A stretch of DNA of 64,000 nucleotides from Oceanidesulfovibrio marinus. GTDB taxonomy: Bacteria; Desulfobacterota; Desulfovibrionia; Desulfovibrionales; Desulfovibrionaceae. A program made the translations under genes and the position numbers. The DNA lies in assembly GCF_013085545.1 (NCBI RefSeq), contig NZ_CP039543.1, forward strand, positions 3,379,322 to 3,443,321, written 5' to 3'. A model generated the notes under the pieces. The model worked only from the letters and a program-made list of their open reading frames with translations. It searched no databases and had not been told where the DNA came from. Each line of letters opens with the position of its first letter. Positions within the stretch are counted from its first letter, which is position 1. Below, piece by piece: positions 34,921 to 43,596 of the stretch.

Positions 34921-36192
34921 TTAGCGGGCCAGGCCCTTGTCGCCGATGTCGCGGCGCACGTAGCTGTTCTCGAAACGGATGCGGTCCACGGCCTCGTAGG
35001 CACGCTCCTTGGCCGCCTTGAGGTCGTCTCCCAGGGCCGTGACGCCCAGGACGCGGCCGCCGGAGGTGACGAGCCGGCCGGCCTCGATTTTGGTGCCGGC
35101 CTGGAACACGGTGACCCCCTCCAGCTCCTCGGCCTCGTCGATGCCCTCGATGGCCATGCCCGTGCGGTAGGAGCCGGGGTAACCTTGGCTGGCCATGACC
35201 ACGCAGCAGCTTGTCTGCGGCTTCCAGGCGATCATGGACGGCTCCAGCCGGCCTTCCACACAGGCGAGCATCAGCTCGGCCAGGTCGCTGTCGAGCCGCG
35301 CCAGCAGGGGCTGGCACTCGGGGTCGCCGAAGCGTACGTTGTACTCCAGAACCTTGTACGCGCCGTCCTTGACCATCAGGCCGGCATAGAGCATGCCGAT
35401 GAAGGGGTGGCCGGAGGCGGCCATGGCCTCGACCACGGGCCGGGCCACGAGGTCGCAGACCTTTTCCAGCTCGGACTCGGGCAGGATGGGGGCCGGGCTG
35501 TAGGCGCCCATGCCGCCGGTGTTGGGGCCGGTGTCGCCTTCGCCCACGGCCTTGTGGTCCTGGGACGAGGCCAGGGGCACGACGGTCTTGCCGTCGCACA
35601 GAGCCAGGAAGGAGGCTTCCTCGCCCTCCAGGGCCTCCTCGATGACCACGCGCTCGCCGGCCATGCCAAAGGACTGCTTGCGCATGCACGTGTCCAGGGC
35701 TTTCTCGGCTTCCTCGCGGGTGGCGGCCACGGTTACGCCCTTGCCGGCGGCCAGGCCGTCGGCCTTGATGACCACGGGGATGGGGTGCTTGTCGAGGTAC
35801 GCCTTGGCCGAGTCGTAGTCGTCAAAGGTGGCGGAACGGGCCGTGGGCACGCCGGTGTGCTCCATGACGAGCTTGGCAAAGGACTTGCTGCCTTCGAGCT
35901 GGGCCGCGTAGGCGTCCGGACCGAAACAGGGGATGTCCTGCTTGGCCATGGCGTTGGCTAGGCCGAGCACCAGTGGCACCTCTGGACCCACCACGCAGAG
36001 ATCCACGCCGCGCTCCTTGGCAAAACGCGCCAGGGCCGGTACGTGGCTGTCCGGGATGGGCACGTTTTCCGCGATGCCGGCCGTGCCGCCGTTGCCTGGT
36101 GCCACGAAGATGTCGTCAACCTTGGGGCTTTGTGCGAGCTTCCAGGCAAGGGCATGCTCACGGCCGCCCGAGCCGACGATAAGAATCTTCAC
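34921..36192 (-). CDS. purD: Phosphoribosylamine-glycine ligase
   Basis: The product is 423 residues, the normal length, with 'LIVGSGGREHALAWKL' at the N-terminus, an ATP-grasp core ('VIKADGLAAGKGV') and 'NTGGMGAYSPAP'. It converts phosphoribosylamine and glycine to GAR. The start is GTG 36192 with AGGAGG upstream. It is the first gene of the purD-purE unit. Confidence 0.95.
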   Translation of the reverse strand: MKILIVGSGGREHALAWKLAQSPKVDDIFVAPGNGGTAGIAENVPIPDSHVPALARFAKERGVDLCVVGPEVPLVLGLANAMAKQDIPCFGPDAYAAQLEGSKSFAKLVMEHTGVPTARSATFDDYDSAKAYLDKHPIPVVIKADGLAAGKGVTVAATREEAEKALDTCMRKQSFGMAGERVVIEEALEGEEASFLALCDGKTVVPLASSQDHKAVGEGDTGPNTGGMGAYSPAPILPESELEKVCDLVARPVVEAMAASGHPFIGMLYAGLMVKDGAYKVLEYNVRFGDPECQPLLARLDSDLAELMLACVEGRLEPSMIAWKPQTSCCVVMASQGYPGSYRTGMAIEGIDEAEELEGVTVFQAGTKIEAGRLVTSGGRVLGVTALGDDLKAAKERAYEAVDRIRFENSYVRRDIGDKGLAR

Positions 36193-36407
36193 GAGTTATC
36201 CTCCTGGGGAAAATCCCCGGCCGGGTGCGACTTTTCCGCCGGGATCATACGTGCTAGGAAAATCTCCTTCCGAACAACGGGGAACAATCGAAACAGGCTA
36301 AAGAATTTTTGTTCCGGAAACAAGGCGGCTTCCCCGCGCCGCCGGCGGCCGCCGGAGGCGGCCTGTTATCCGGGTGTCACGTCATATATGCGCCGGGAGG
36401 CGTACCC

Positions 36408-37697
36408 ATGAGCCAGACCCACCGTTTCATTCCCTCCCTTTCCGCCGACGAAATCGCCGCAAAACAGCTCGACGGTCTCCAGTGGACCCTGCGCCACGCC
36501 TATGAGAACAGCCCGCAACACAGAGCCAAGCTGGACGCCGCCGGCGTACAACCCGGCGACGTGCGCAGCCTGGACGATCTGGAAAAGCTGCCCTTCACCT
36601 CGGTGGAGGACCTGCGCGACGGCTACCCGCTGCCGCTCCTCAGCGTTCCGGAAGAAGACGTCGTGCGCATCCACGCGTCCTCCGGCACCACGGGCAAGCG
36701 CAAGATCCTGGCCTATACCCAGAACGACATCGACACCTGGAAGGAGATGTTCGCGCGCTGCTACGAGCTGGCCGGCCTGACCCGGCTGGACCGCGTGCAG
36801 ATTGCCGTGGGCTACGGCCTGTGGACGGCCGGCGCCGGGTTCCAGCTCGGCTGCGAGCGGTTCGGGGCGACGGCTGTGCCCATCGGTCCCGGCAACCTGG
36901 AGATGCAGCTCGCCCTGGCCGAAGACATGCAGTCCACCTGCCTGTGCTCCACGGCGTCCATGGCCCTGCTTATGGGCGAGGAGGCGGAGAAGCGCGGCAT
37001 GACCGACCGGTTGGCCCTGAGGCGCTGCATCTTCGGCGCGGAGACGCACAGCAGGAAGATGCGCGAGGCGTTCACGGAAAAGCTGGGTCTGGAGGACAGC
37101 TTCGACATCGCCGGCCTGACCGAGCTGTACGGCCCGGGCTCGGCCCTGGAGTGCTCGGCCCACGAAGGCCTGCACTACTGGGCGGACATTTATATCCTGG
37201 AGATCATCGACCCGCAGACGCTCAAGCCCGTGGAGCCGGGCGAGGTGGGCGAGATGGTGGTGACGACCCTGCGCAAGGAGGCCGCGCCGCTGATCCGCTA
37301 CCGCACGCGGGACCTGTCGCGGCTGATCCCCGGCGAGTGCTCCTGCGGCGTCACCCTGCCGCGGCATGCGCCGATCATAGGCCGCTCCGACGACATGATC
37401 ATCTACCGCGGGGTGAACATCTACCCCGGACAGATCGCCGACGTGCTGGAGCACTTCCCGCGGCTTTCCTCGGAGTACCGCATCTTCCTGGAGCGGCGCG
37501 AAGGCCGCGACAACATGACCATCCAGGTGGAGCGCAAACCCGGGCTGGACCCGGCCGGAGACAAAGAGAGCGCGGCGAACTTCGGCGTGGCCCTGCGCGA
37601 CAAGCTGCTGGCGCGGGCAACGGTGGAGATTCTGGATCCGGGCGAGCTGCCGCGGTCCTTTGCCAAGTCCAAGCGGGTGGTGGACGACCGGGAGTAG
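36408..37697 (+). CDS. Phenylacetate-CoA ligase family enzyme (PaaK-like)
   Basis: ATG 36408 has GGGAGG upstream and gives 429 residues; the open frame reaches back to 36309 but is unlikely to be coding. Adenylation motifs are 'SSGTTGKRK' (P-loop), 'TELYGPG', 'YRTRDLSR' and 'GRSDDMIIYRGVNIYPGQI'. The family makes acyl-CoA from aryl acids; in anaerobes it often serves aromatic amino-acid fermentation. No iorAB genes are adjacent, so the substrate is uncertain. A strong terminator follows. Confidence 0.88.
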   Translation: MSQTHRFIPSLSADEIAAKQLDGLQWTLRHAYENSPQHRAKLDAAGVQPGDVRSLDDLEKLPFTSVEDLRDGYPLPLLSVPEEDVVRIHASSGTTGKRKILAYTQNDIDTWKEMFARCYELAGLTRLDRVQIAVGYGLWTAGAGFQLGCERFGATAVPIGPGNLEMQLALAEDMQSTCLCSTASMALLMGEEAEKRGMTDRLALRRCIFGAETHSRKMREAFTEKLGLEDSFDIAGLTELYGPGSALECSAHEGLHYWADIYILEIIDPQTLKPVEPGEVGEMVVTTLRKEAAPLIRYRTRDLSRLIPGECSCGVTLPRHAPIIGRSDDMIIYRGVNIYPGQIADVLEHFPRLSSEYRIFLERREGRDNMTIQVERKPGLDPAGDKESAANFGVALRDKLLARATVEILDPGELPRSFAKSKRVVDDRE

Positions 37698-37782
37698 AAG
37701 CCCTCCAACAATGACCGTTCGCCAAATGGTGACGCCGGGCTCATCCCTTCACCATCACGGCAGGTGGCTTGCGTCAAAAATC

Positions 37783-37818
37783 AAAACCCTCGCGTACTTC
37801 TGCATACGCGAGGGTTTT
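37783..37818. terminator. Bidirectional terminator
   Basis: AAAACCCTCGCGTA and TACGCGAGGGTTTT form a perfect 14-bp stem with an 8-nt loop between two convergent genes. A/T ends on both sides give T-tracts on both strands. Confidence 0.9.
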
Positions 37819-37899
37819 GAATATTCTGTGCACCTTCACGGTGCGGCCGCTGCACGGCCTGTCGGAAGAAAGCTTTCAGCAGTTTGTCGGGAAGTCTGC

Positions 37900-39363
37900 T
37901 CAGGCCGCCTGGCCTTCTGTGGAGAGCTCCAGCATCTGCCGGGCCCACGTGGTGGCCAGGGCGTGGGAGGCCGCAGCGGTCTCGGGAGCGAGGTCGGCCT
38001 GTTGCAGCGTCTCCAGAGCATCGTCCCACAACCCGCCGTCCAGGGCGTTGAGCAGCGAGAACCACTTGGAGTACTCCGAGTCCTCTCCGAGCAGGGCGTC
38101 TTTGATCGGCTCGTCCAGGGGCAGGTCGGAGGTGGCCTGCTCCATGGTGGTGCCCAGCAGGATGTCCAGCATGGAAAAAAGCCCGACAAGGAACATGGAC
38201 TCGGCAGAGCCGGGCGGCTTCGGCATGCAACGGGAGATAAGCTCCATGAACCGCGCCCTGCGCACGGAAAGAAACGCCAGCTCCTTGCCCAGGGGACCGG
38301 GCTCCAGCTCCGTGAGCACCGCGGCCATGATCCAGTGGCGGAGGGCGTCGCTGCCCAGGAGGCTCACGGCCTGCTGGAGCGAGGATATCTTCCGCGCAAA
38401 GCCGTAGTAGGCGGAGTTGATGTGCCGCAGCAGGCGGTAGCTCAAGGAGACGTCCGTGGCGATGAGCTGCGCCAGCTCGGCCACCTCGAAGTCCTGCGAC
38501 GCCAGCTTGCTCAGAAGCCGCAGCTTGGCCAGCTTGCTCGACGGTAGCGAGCGGCCTGAAATGAGCCGCGGCCGCATCAGCCTGTTGCCCTGGAACAGGT
38601 CATAACACAGGGCCTGCGCCAACTGGAGGCTCTTGGAGGTGGCGACCTTTTCGGCAAGCAGGGTGAACTGCCCGTGCTGGCGGATTTTCTGGGTCGTCTT
38701 GATGAGGTCGACGTGTTCGAGCGCCATGAAGTCCATCTTGACGATGTCCACGAGATCCAGAAATGGCTCCAGCTCGGGCTGGCCGGAGTAGTCGTCCAGG
38801 GCGAAGCTGTAGCCGGCGTCCTTGTACCGCCGGATGGCCTTCAGCACCTCGTCAGTGGGGGGCGTGTCTTCCAGGACCTCGGCCACGATGTGCTCCGGCG
38901 GCAGGGCGTAAAGGGCGTCCTGCACCAGCAGATCGTGGGTGAAGTTGATGCAGAACTTGCGTTCTTTCTCCATGGGGCCGGCGGCCAGGGAGAGGCCGTC
39001 CGCAATGATCTTGGACGTGGCGAGGTCGGGATTGTCGAACGAGGCGACAGTGGCTTCCGCGCAGCTGCGGAAGAGCAGCTCATAGCCCCAGATGTGGCCG
39101 GCGCGGTCGAAAATGGGCTGCCGTGCGACAAAGATGGGAAAGTGGGGCGGGAGGCAGAAGGGGGATGACGTATCCTCCTCGGAATCCGGACCCGTAGACG
39201 TTGGGTCATTGGACGCCGAAGCCGAGCCGTCGGATTTGAAGCCCACCGCGGCTCTGCGCAACGGGAATATACGTTTCGCCAAAATCTCCCCCGAATCCGT
39301 TGACGGCAGGGAGACGGACAGGGCCGGCTGCGCTACAGCAGAATGCACGGCGAGCCAAGCCAC
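37900..39363 (-). CDS. EAL-HDOD (YuxH-type) signalling protein
   Basis: The product is 487 residues from GTG 39363; the first ~75 residues are low-complexity, so an internal start is possible. An EAL domain (~77-270) reads 'YELLFRS' at the ExLxR position, with 'INFTHD', 'ALDDYSG', 'VKMDF', 'LAEKV' and 'FQGNRL', so most metal- and c-di-GMP-contact residues appear kept. An HDOD domain (~275-480) follows. Proteins of this type act in c-di-GMP-linked control of motility and development. Enzyme activity cannot be judged from sequence alone. Confidence 0.85.
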   Translation of the reverse strand: MAWLAVHSAVAQPALSVSLPSTDSGEILAKRIFPLRRAAVGFKSDGSASASNDPTSTGPDSEEDTSSPFCLPPHFPIFVARQPIFDRAGHIWGYELLFRSCAEATVASFDNPDLATSKIIADGLSLAAGPMEKERKFCINFTHDLLVQDALYALPPEHIVAEVLEDTPPTDEVLKAIRRYKDAGYSFALDDYSGQPELEPFLDLVDIVKMDFMALEHVDLIKTTQKIRQHGQFTLLAEKVATSKSLQLAQALCYDLFQGNRLMRPRLISGRSLPSSKLAKLRLLSKLASQDFEVAELAQLIATDVSLSYRLLRHINSAYYGFARKISSLQQAVSLLGSDALRHWIMAAVLTELEPGPLGKELAFLSVRRARFMELISRCMPKPPGSAESMFLVGLFSMLDILLGTTMEQATSDLPLDEPIKDALLGEDSEYSKWFSLLNALDGGLWDDALETLQQADLAPETAAASHALATTWARQMLELSTEGQAA

Positions 39364-39420
39364 GGCGGACCGCCCCCCGGGGTGCCGTACTGATACGCCA
39401 ATAAGCAGTTAAAATAGCTC

Positions 39421-39449
39421 TTTTAAAAAATACACCGCATATTAGGCAA
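39421..39449 (-). promoter_or_regulatory. Candidate promoter for the EAL-HDOD gene
   Basis: On the minus strand TTGCCT (39444-39449) and TTAAAA (39421-39426) are spaced by 17 nt in an AT-rich gap after argC. Confidence 0.45.
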
Positions 39450-39476
39450 CGAATTACCCGCTATGCAAGGGAAAAA

Positions 39477-40538
39477 TCACGGCATCAGCGGCGCCATGGC
39501 GAGCCCCTCGGACAGGGGGAAATCGCTCATAAGGTTCGCGCAAGCCACGGCCTGGCCGGATGCACCGCGGCACAGGTTGTCGATGGCCGAAACCACGATG
39601 ACGCGGTTTGTGCGCGTATCACAGACCAGACCGATGTCGCAGTACATGGTGCCGCGCACCCAGCGCGTTTCCGGCAGCCGGCCCAGGGGCAGAACCCGGA
39701 CGAACTCGTGCTCGGCGTAGGCGTCCGTATAGAGCTCGTGGATGGACTCGGCCGTGGGCGTTTCACCTGTGGTGCGCGTGTACAGCGTGGTCAGGATGCC
39801 GCGGTTGATGGGCAGAAGGTGCGGGTTGAAGGAGACAGTGAGCGACGAGCCCGCGATGCGCGAGAGTTCCTGCTCGATCTCCGGGGTGTGGCGGTGCTTG
39901 CCCAGGTTGTAGGCGCGGAAGGAGTCCGAGACCTCGCAGAACAGCGTGCCTGTGGCGGCCTTGCGGCCGGCGCCCGTGGCCCCGGACTTGGAGTCGGCCA
40001 CGATGGAGTCTGTCTCGATCAGGTCGTGGCGCAGAAGCGGCAGCAGGCCCAGGATGACGGAGGTGGGGTAGCAGCCGGGGTTGGCGATGAGCCGCGCTCT
40101 GGCGATGGCGTCGGCGTAGAGCTCCGGCAGGCCGTAAACAGCCTCCTGGATCAGCGCGACGTGGCGATGCTCCAGGCCGTACCACTGGGCGTAGACGGCG
40201 GCGTCGCGCAGCCGGAAGTCGGCCGAGAGGTCCACCACCTTCACGTCGCGGGCGATGAGCTCGGCGGCCATGTCCATGGCAGCGCCGTGCGGCACGGCCA
40301 GAAAGACCAGGGAGCAGGCCTTGGCGATCTGGTCCGGGTCGGGCTGGCTGATCTCGATGGAGCCCATGTCCATCCCCTGGAGGAAGGGATAGATATCCAC
40401 CAGCTTCTTGCCGGCCTCGGCGCGGGAGGTGGCGGTGACCAGCTCGAAAGAAGGGTGGTGCGCCAGGATGCGCGCGAGCTCCATGCCGGTATAGCCCGTC
40501 ACGCCTACCAGGCCGACGGGGATGCGCTCGATGCTCAT
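39477..40538 (-). CDS. argC: N-acetyl-gamma-glutamyl-phosphate reductase
   Basis: The product is 353 residues. The NADP site 'GVTGYTGMELARIL' and the catalytic Cys in 'NPGCYPTSVILGLLP' define ArgC. It performs the third step of arginine synthesis. No other arg gene is adjacent; it is 9 nt after the DUF1844 gene in a minus-strand run. Confidence 0.95.
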   Translation of the reverse strand: MSIERIPVGLVGVTGYTGMELARILAHHPSFELVTATSRAEAGKKLVDIYPFLQGMDMGSIEISQPDPDQIAKACSLVFLAVPHGAAMDMAAELIARDVKVVDLSADFRLRDAAVYAQWYGLEHRHVALIQEAVYGLPELYADAIARARLIANPGCYPTSVILGLLPLLRHDLIETDSIVADSKSGATGAGRKAATGTLFCEVSDSFRAYNLGKHRHTPEIEQELSRIAGSSLTVSFNPHLLPINRGILTTLYTRTTGETPTAESIHELYTDAYAEHEFVRVLPLGRLPETRWVRGTMYCDIGLVCDTRTNRVIVVSAIDNLCRGASGQAVACANLMSDFPLSEGLAMAPLMP

Positions 40539-40547
40539 GGAAGATCC

Positions 40548-40889
40548 TTACTTGCGGTGCATGACGTACTTCATGCGCAGTTCATAGAGAATGCCGTCGA
40601 TGAGCTTGGCCTCGTCGGCGTCCAGGCAGGAGCTGGTCTTTTCCTTGAGCATGGCGATGATGTCGACGGTGTGCTTGGCCAGCGGCAGGTTCTCCATGGT
40701 CTGGCCGGTGTCCGGATCGGGCACTTCGCCCAGGTGGACCAGCGCCGAAGAGCTCAGGGAGAGGATGAATGTGGAAAAGGTGACCTGCGGGTAGGGGCAG
40801 TCGTGCTGGCCGGAATGGCACTCGCCTGCGCCGGTCTGGGCCTCGCCCGCCCGGGTCTCGTCCTTGGGTGTGGAATTCTCGTCTGCCAT
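40548..40889 (-). CDS. DUF1844 domain protein
   Basis: ATG 40889 (CAGGAG upstream) gives 113 residues. The conserved part ('FSTFILSLSSSALVHLGEVP' and the C-terminal helix 'LIDGILYELRMKY') matches DUF1844, a small family of unknown function. The N-terminal ~45 residues are variable and contain a C-x7-C pair. It sits between polA and argC. Confidence 0.82.
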   Translation of the reverse strand: MADENSTPKDETRAGEAQTGAGECHSGQHDCPYPQVTFSTFILSLSSSALVHLGEVPDPDTGQTMENLPLAKHTVDIIAMLKEKTSSCLDADEAKLIDGILYELRMKYVMHRK

Positions 40890-40927
40890 GAAACAATGCT
40901 CCTGAACGTTTGGTGCGTCGGTACTGC

Positions 40928-43543
40928 CTAGTGGGCGGAACCCCAGTCGCGGCCCGTGCCCCACTCCACGAGGAGCGGCACATCGAGGTCGACCACGCCG
41001 GACATGAGCGCTTCGAGACGGGTCCCGGCCTCGCGGGCCGCATCGTCCGATTCGCCTTCTCCGGCGGGCACTTCGAGGAGCAGCTCGTCGTGTACCTGGA
41101 GGATAAGACGTGCATTGAGGCTTTGCAAGGCATGGTCGCGCGCAACGGCGAGCATGGCGAGCTTGATGATGTCCGCGGCGCTGCCCTGGACCACAGTGTT
41201 GATGGCCTGGCGCCGCGCCTGGCTCTGGAGCTGGGAGTTGCGGGAGTAGAGATCCGGCAGCAGCCGGCGGCGGTTGGCCAGGGTGGTCACGTACCCCTGC
41301 TCGCGGGCTTTTTCCTCGATGCTTTCGTAGAAGTCGCGCAGCACGGAGAGGCGCGAGAAGTAGCGGTCGATAAAAGCCTTGGCCTCTTTGAGCGGGACAG
41401 AAAGCTCCTGGGCGAGCTTCTGCGGACCCATGCCGTAGATCAGGCCGAAGTTGATGGTCTTGGCGTTGCGGCGCTCGTCCGGCGAGACCTCCTCCGGGCT
41501 CTTGTCAAAGAGCAGCCCGGCCGTGCGGGAGTGGATGTCCTGGTTCTTGCGGAACGCCTCCAGCAGGGTCGGGTCCTGGGACATGTGCGCCAGCACGCGC
41601 AGCTCGATCTGGGAGTAGTCCGCGGCAACGAGCAGATGGCCGGGCGCGGCGATGAAGCACGAGCGCATCCGGCTGCCCATGGGTCCGCGGATGGGGATGT
41701 TCTGCAGGTTCGGCCCGGATGATGAAAGCCGGCCCGTGGCCGTGGCGGTCTGGTTAAAGGTGGTGTGGATGCGGCCGTCCTTTGGGTCCACCAGCTTGGG
41801 CATTGGCTCCAGGTAGGTGGAGCGCAGCTTCTCCATCTTGCGGTACTCCAGGATGGTGGAGACGATGGGGTGCTTGTCGGCCAGACGTTCCAGCACGGCC
41901 TGGGAGGTGGAGGCCGAGCCGCCGGGCGTCTTGCCGGCCGGTTTGAGCTCCAGATCGGTGAACAGCACCTCGGCAAGCTGCTGGCTGGAGCGCGGGTTGA
42001 ACTCCTTGCCGGCCAGCTCCATGACCTTGTCGTTCAGGGCCTGGGCCTGGGTGGTGACCTCGTCCAGGAACTCGGCGAATGCCTCCATGTCGATGGCCAC
42101 GCCGCAACGCTCCATGGCGGCGAGCACAGTGACCAGGGGCATCTCCAGATCGCGGAAAAGCTCGTGCATCTGCGCGGCGTCCAGGCGCTGATTCAATAGC
42201 CTGCCGAGCTCCAGGCCGCCGCTGGCAAGGTCCTTGGGCCGGGTGGGCAGCTCCGGCTCGTAGCGCTGCAACAGATGGGGCAGGGAGTAGTCCCGCTCCT
42301 CGGGCTCCAGCAGGTAGGCGGCCACGGAGATGTCGGACCAGCGGGCGGTCTCCACGGCCTCGAACACGGGATGGACGCGCAAAAGCTCCTTGAGCGCCGG
42401 GCAGTAGACACGCTCCGCCCCGGCGAGCTTTGTGGCCAGCGGCTCCAGCGGACCGACGTAGCGGCAGCCGGCCTTCTCGCCGGCAACGGCCAGGAGCAGC
42501 CCTTTCCCACTTTCTTGCTGCGGTACGAGGCAGACCTCCTTGCCTGCCACGGCGGGCAGGGCGTTGGGGCCGGAGATCTCGTCCAGCTCCGGGGCGTCGT
42601 CCTTGGACGCGCCTGCGCCGAACAGGGGCAGCTCCTCGGCGTGCACGCGGATGGCCTTTTCCTTGGGCATCTCGCGCAGCAGGGAGCGGAACTCGTACTC
42701 TTCCAGAAAGTGCGCGAGCTCCTTGATATTCGGCGCCTGGGTCTGAAGCGTGGTCAGGTCGATGTCTGCGCAGTCCGTGTCCAGGCGGGTGAGCTTTCTG
42801 AAGATGAAAATGTCGTCGCCGTGGTCCTTGAGCTTGTTGCGCTCGGCCTTGGTGAGGTCGCCGCCGCCCTTGATCGCGGCGGAAAGGTCCTCCAGCGTGG
42901 GGTAGCGCCGCATCAGCTTCTCGGCGGTCTTGGGGCCCACGCCGGGCACGCCGGGGATGTTGTCGGCGGAGTCGCCGATCAGAGCCTGGAAGTCCGGCCA
43001 CTGCTGGGGGCTGAGGCCCGTCTCCTTGGTGAAGGAGTCCAGGGTGACGAGCTTTTCCTGCTTGCCGCCCGGGTCCCACATGACCACCTCGGGAGCCAGG
43101 AGCTGCTTGAGGTCCTTGTCCGCGCCCACGATGACCACGGGCCGTTCGGCCTGCGCCTTTTTGGAGACCGCGGCGATGACGTCGTCCGCCTCGCACGCTT
43201 CCGAGACCACTACCGGGCAGCCCAGCAGCTCAAGCGCTTCACGGATGGGTGCGAGCTGCGCTTTGAGGTTCTCGGGCATGGCCATGCGCTGGGCCTTGTA
43301 CGGCTCGTACAGCTCGTGGCGGAAGTTGGGGCCCGGGCCGTCCAGGATGAAGGCCATGTGGCTGGGCTCTTCCTCGCGCAGCAGCCGGAGCATCAGCCGC
43401 ATGACGATGAACAGCGCATTGGTGGGAAAGCCGTCGGCGCGTTGCAGATCCGGAAAGGCGTAGAACGCGCGATAGACGTACGTGGAGCCGTCGATGAGGT
43501 AGAGCGGGTCTTTTTCGAACCCGAGTCGTTCTTTCAGGGACAT
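40928..43543 (-). CDS. polA: DNA polymerase I
   Basis: The product is 871 residues. The 5'-3' exonuclease domain begins 'LIDGSTYVYRAFYAFP'. The polymerase domain has motif A 'DYSQIELRVLAH', motif B 'RRNAKTINFGLIYGM' and motif C 'VHDELLLEVP'. In the middle domain I do not find the Asp-x-Glu of exonuclease motif I or the other acidic ligands, so proofreading is probably lost, as in several bacterial Pol I enzymes. It acts in Okazaki fragment maturation and repair. Confidence 0.95.
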   Translation of the reverse strand: MSLKERLGFEKDPLYLIDGSTYVYRAFYAFPDLQRADGFPTNALFIVMRLMLRLLREEEPSHMAFILDGPGPNFRHELYEPYKAQRMAMPENLKAQLAPIREALELLGCPVVVSEACEADDVIAAVSKKAQAERPVVIVGADKDLKQLLAPEVVMWDPGGKQEKLVTLDSFTKETGLSPQQWPDFQALIGDSADNIPGVPGVGPKTAEKLMRRYPTLEDLSAAIKGGGDLTKAERNKLKDHGDDIFIFRKLTRLDTDCADIDLTTLQTQAPNIKELAHFLEEYEFRSLLREMPKEKAIRVHAEELPLFGAGASKDDAPELDEISGPNALPAVAGKEVCLVPQQESGKGLLLAVAGEKAGCRYVGPLEPLATKLAGAERVYCPALKELLRVHPVFEAVETARWSDISVAAYLLEPEERDYSLPHLLQRYEPELPTRPKDLASGGLELGRLLNQRLDAAQMHELFRDLEMPLVTVLAAMERCGVAIDMEAFAEFLDEVTTQAQALNDKVMELAGKEFNPRSSQQLAEVLFTDLELKPAGKTPGGSASTSQAVLERLADKHPIVSTILEYRKMEKLRSTYLEPMPKLVDPKDGRIHTTFNQTATATGRLSSSGPNLQNIPIRGPMGSRMRSCFIAAPGHLLVAADYSQIELRVLAHMSQDPTLLEAFRKNQDIHSRTAGLLFDKSPEEVSPDERRNAKTINFGLIYGMGPQKLAQELSVPLKEAKAFIDRYFSRLSVLRDFYESIEEKAREQGYVTTLANRRRLLPDLYSRNSQLQSQARRQAINTVVQGSAADIIKLAMLAVARDHALQSLNARLILQVHDELLLEVPAGEGESDDAAREAGTRLEALMSGVVDLDVPLLVEWGTGRDWGSAH

Positions 43544-43596
43544 GGCCCGGAACTATACGGACTTGCGTCCGAAAAGACCAGAGGCCGGAAGGTTTA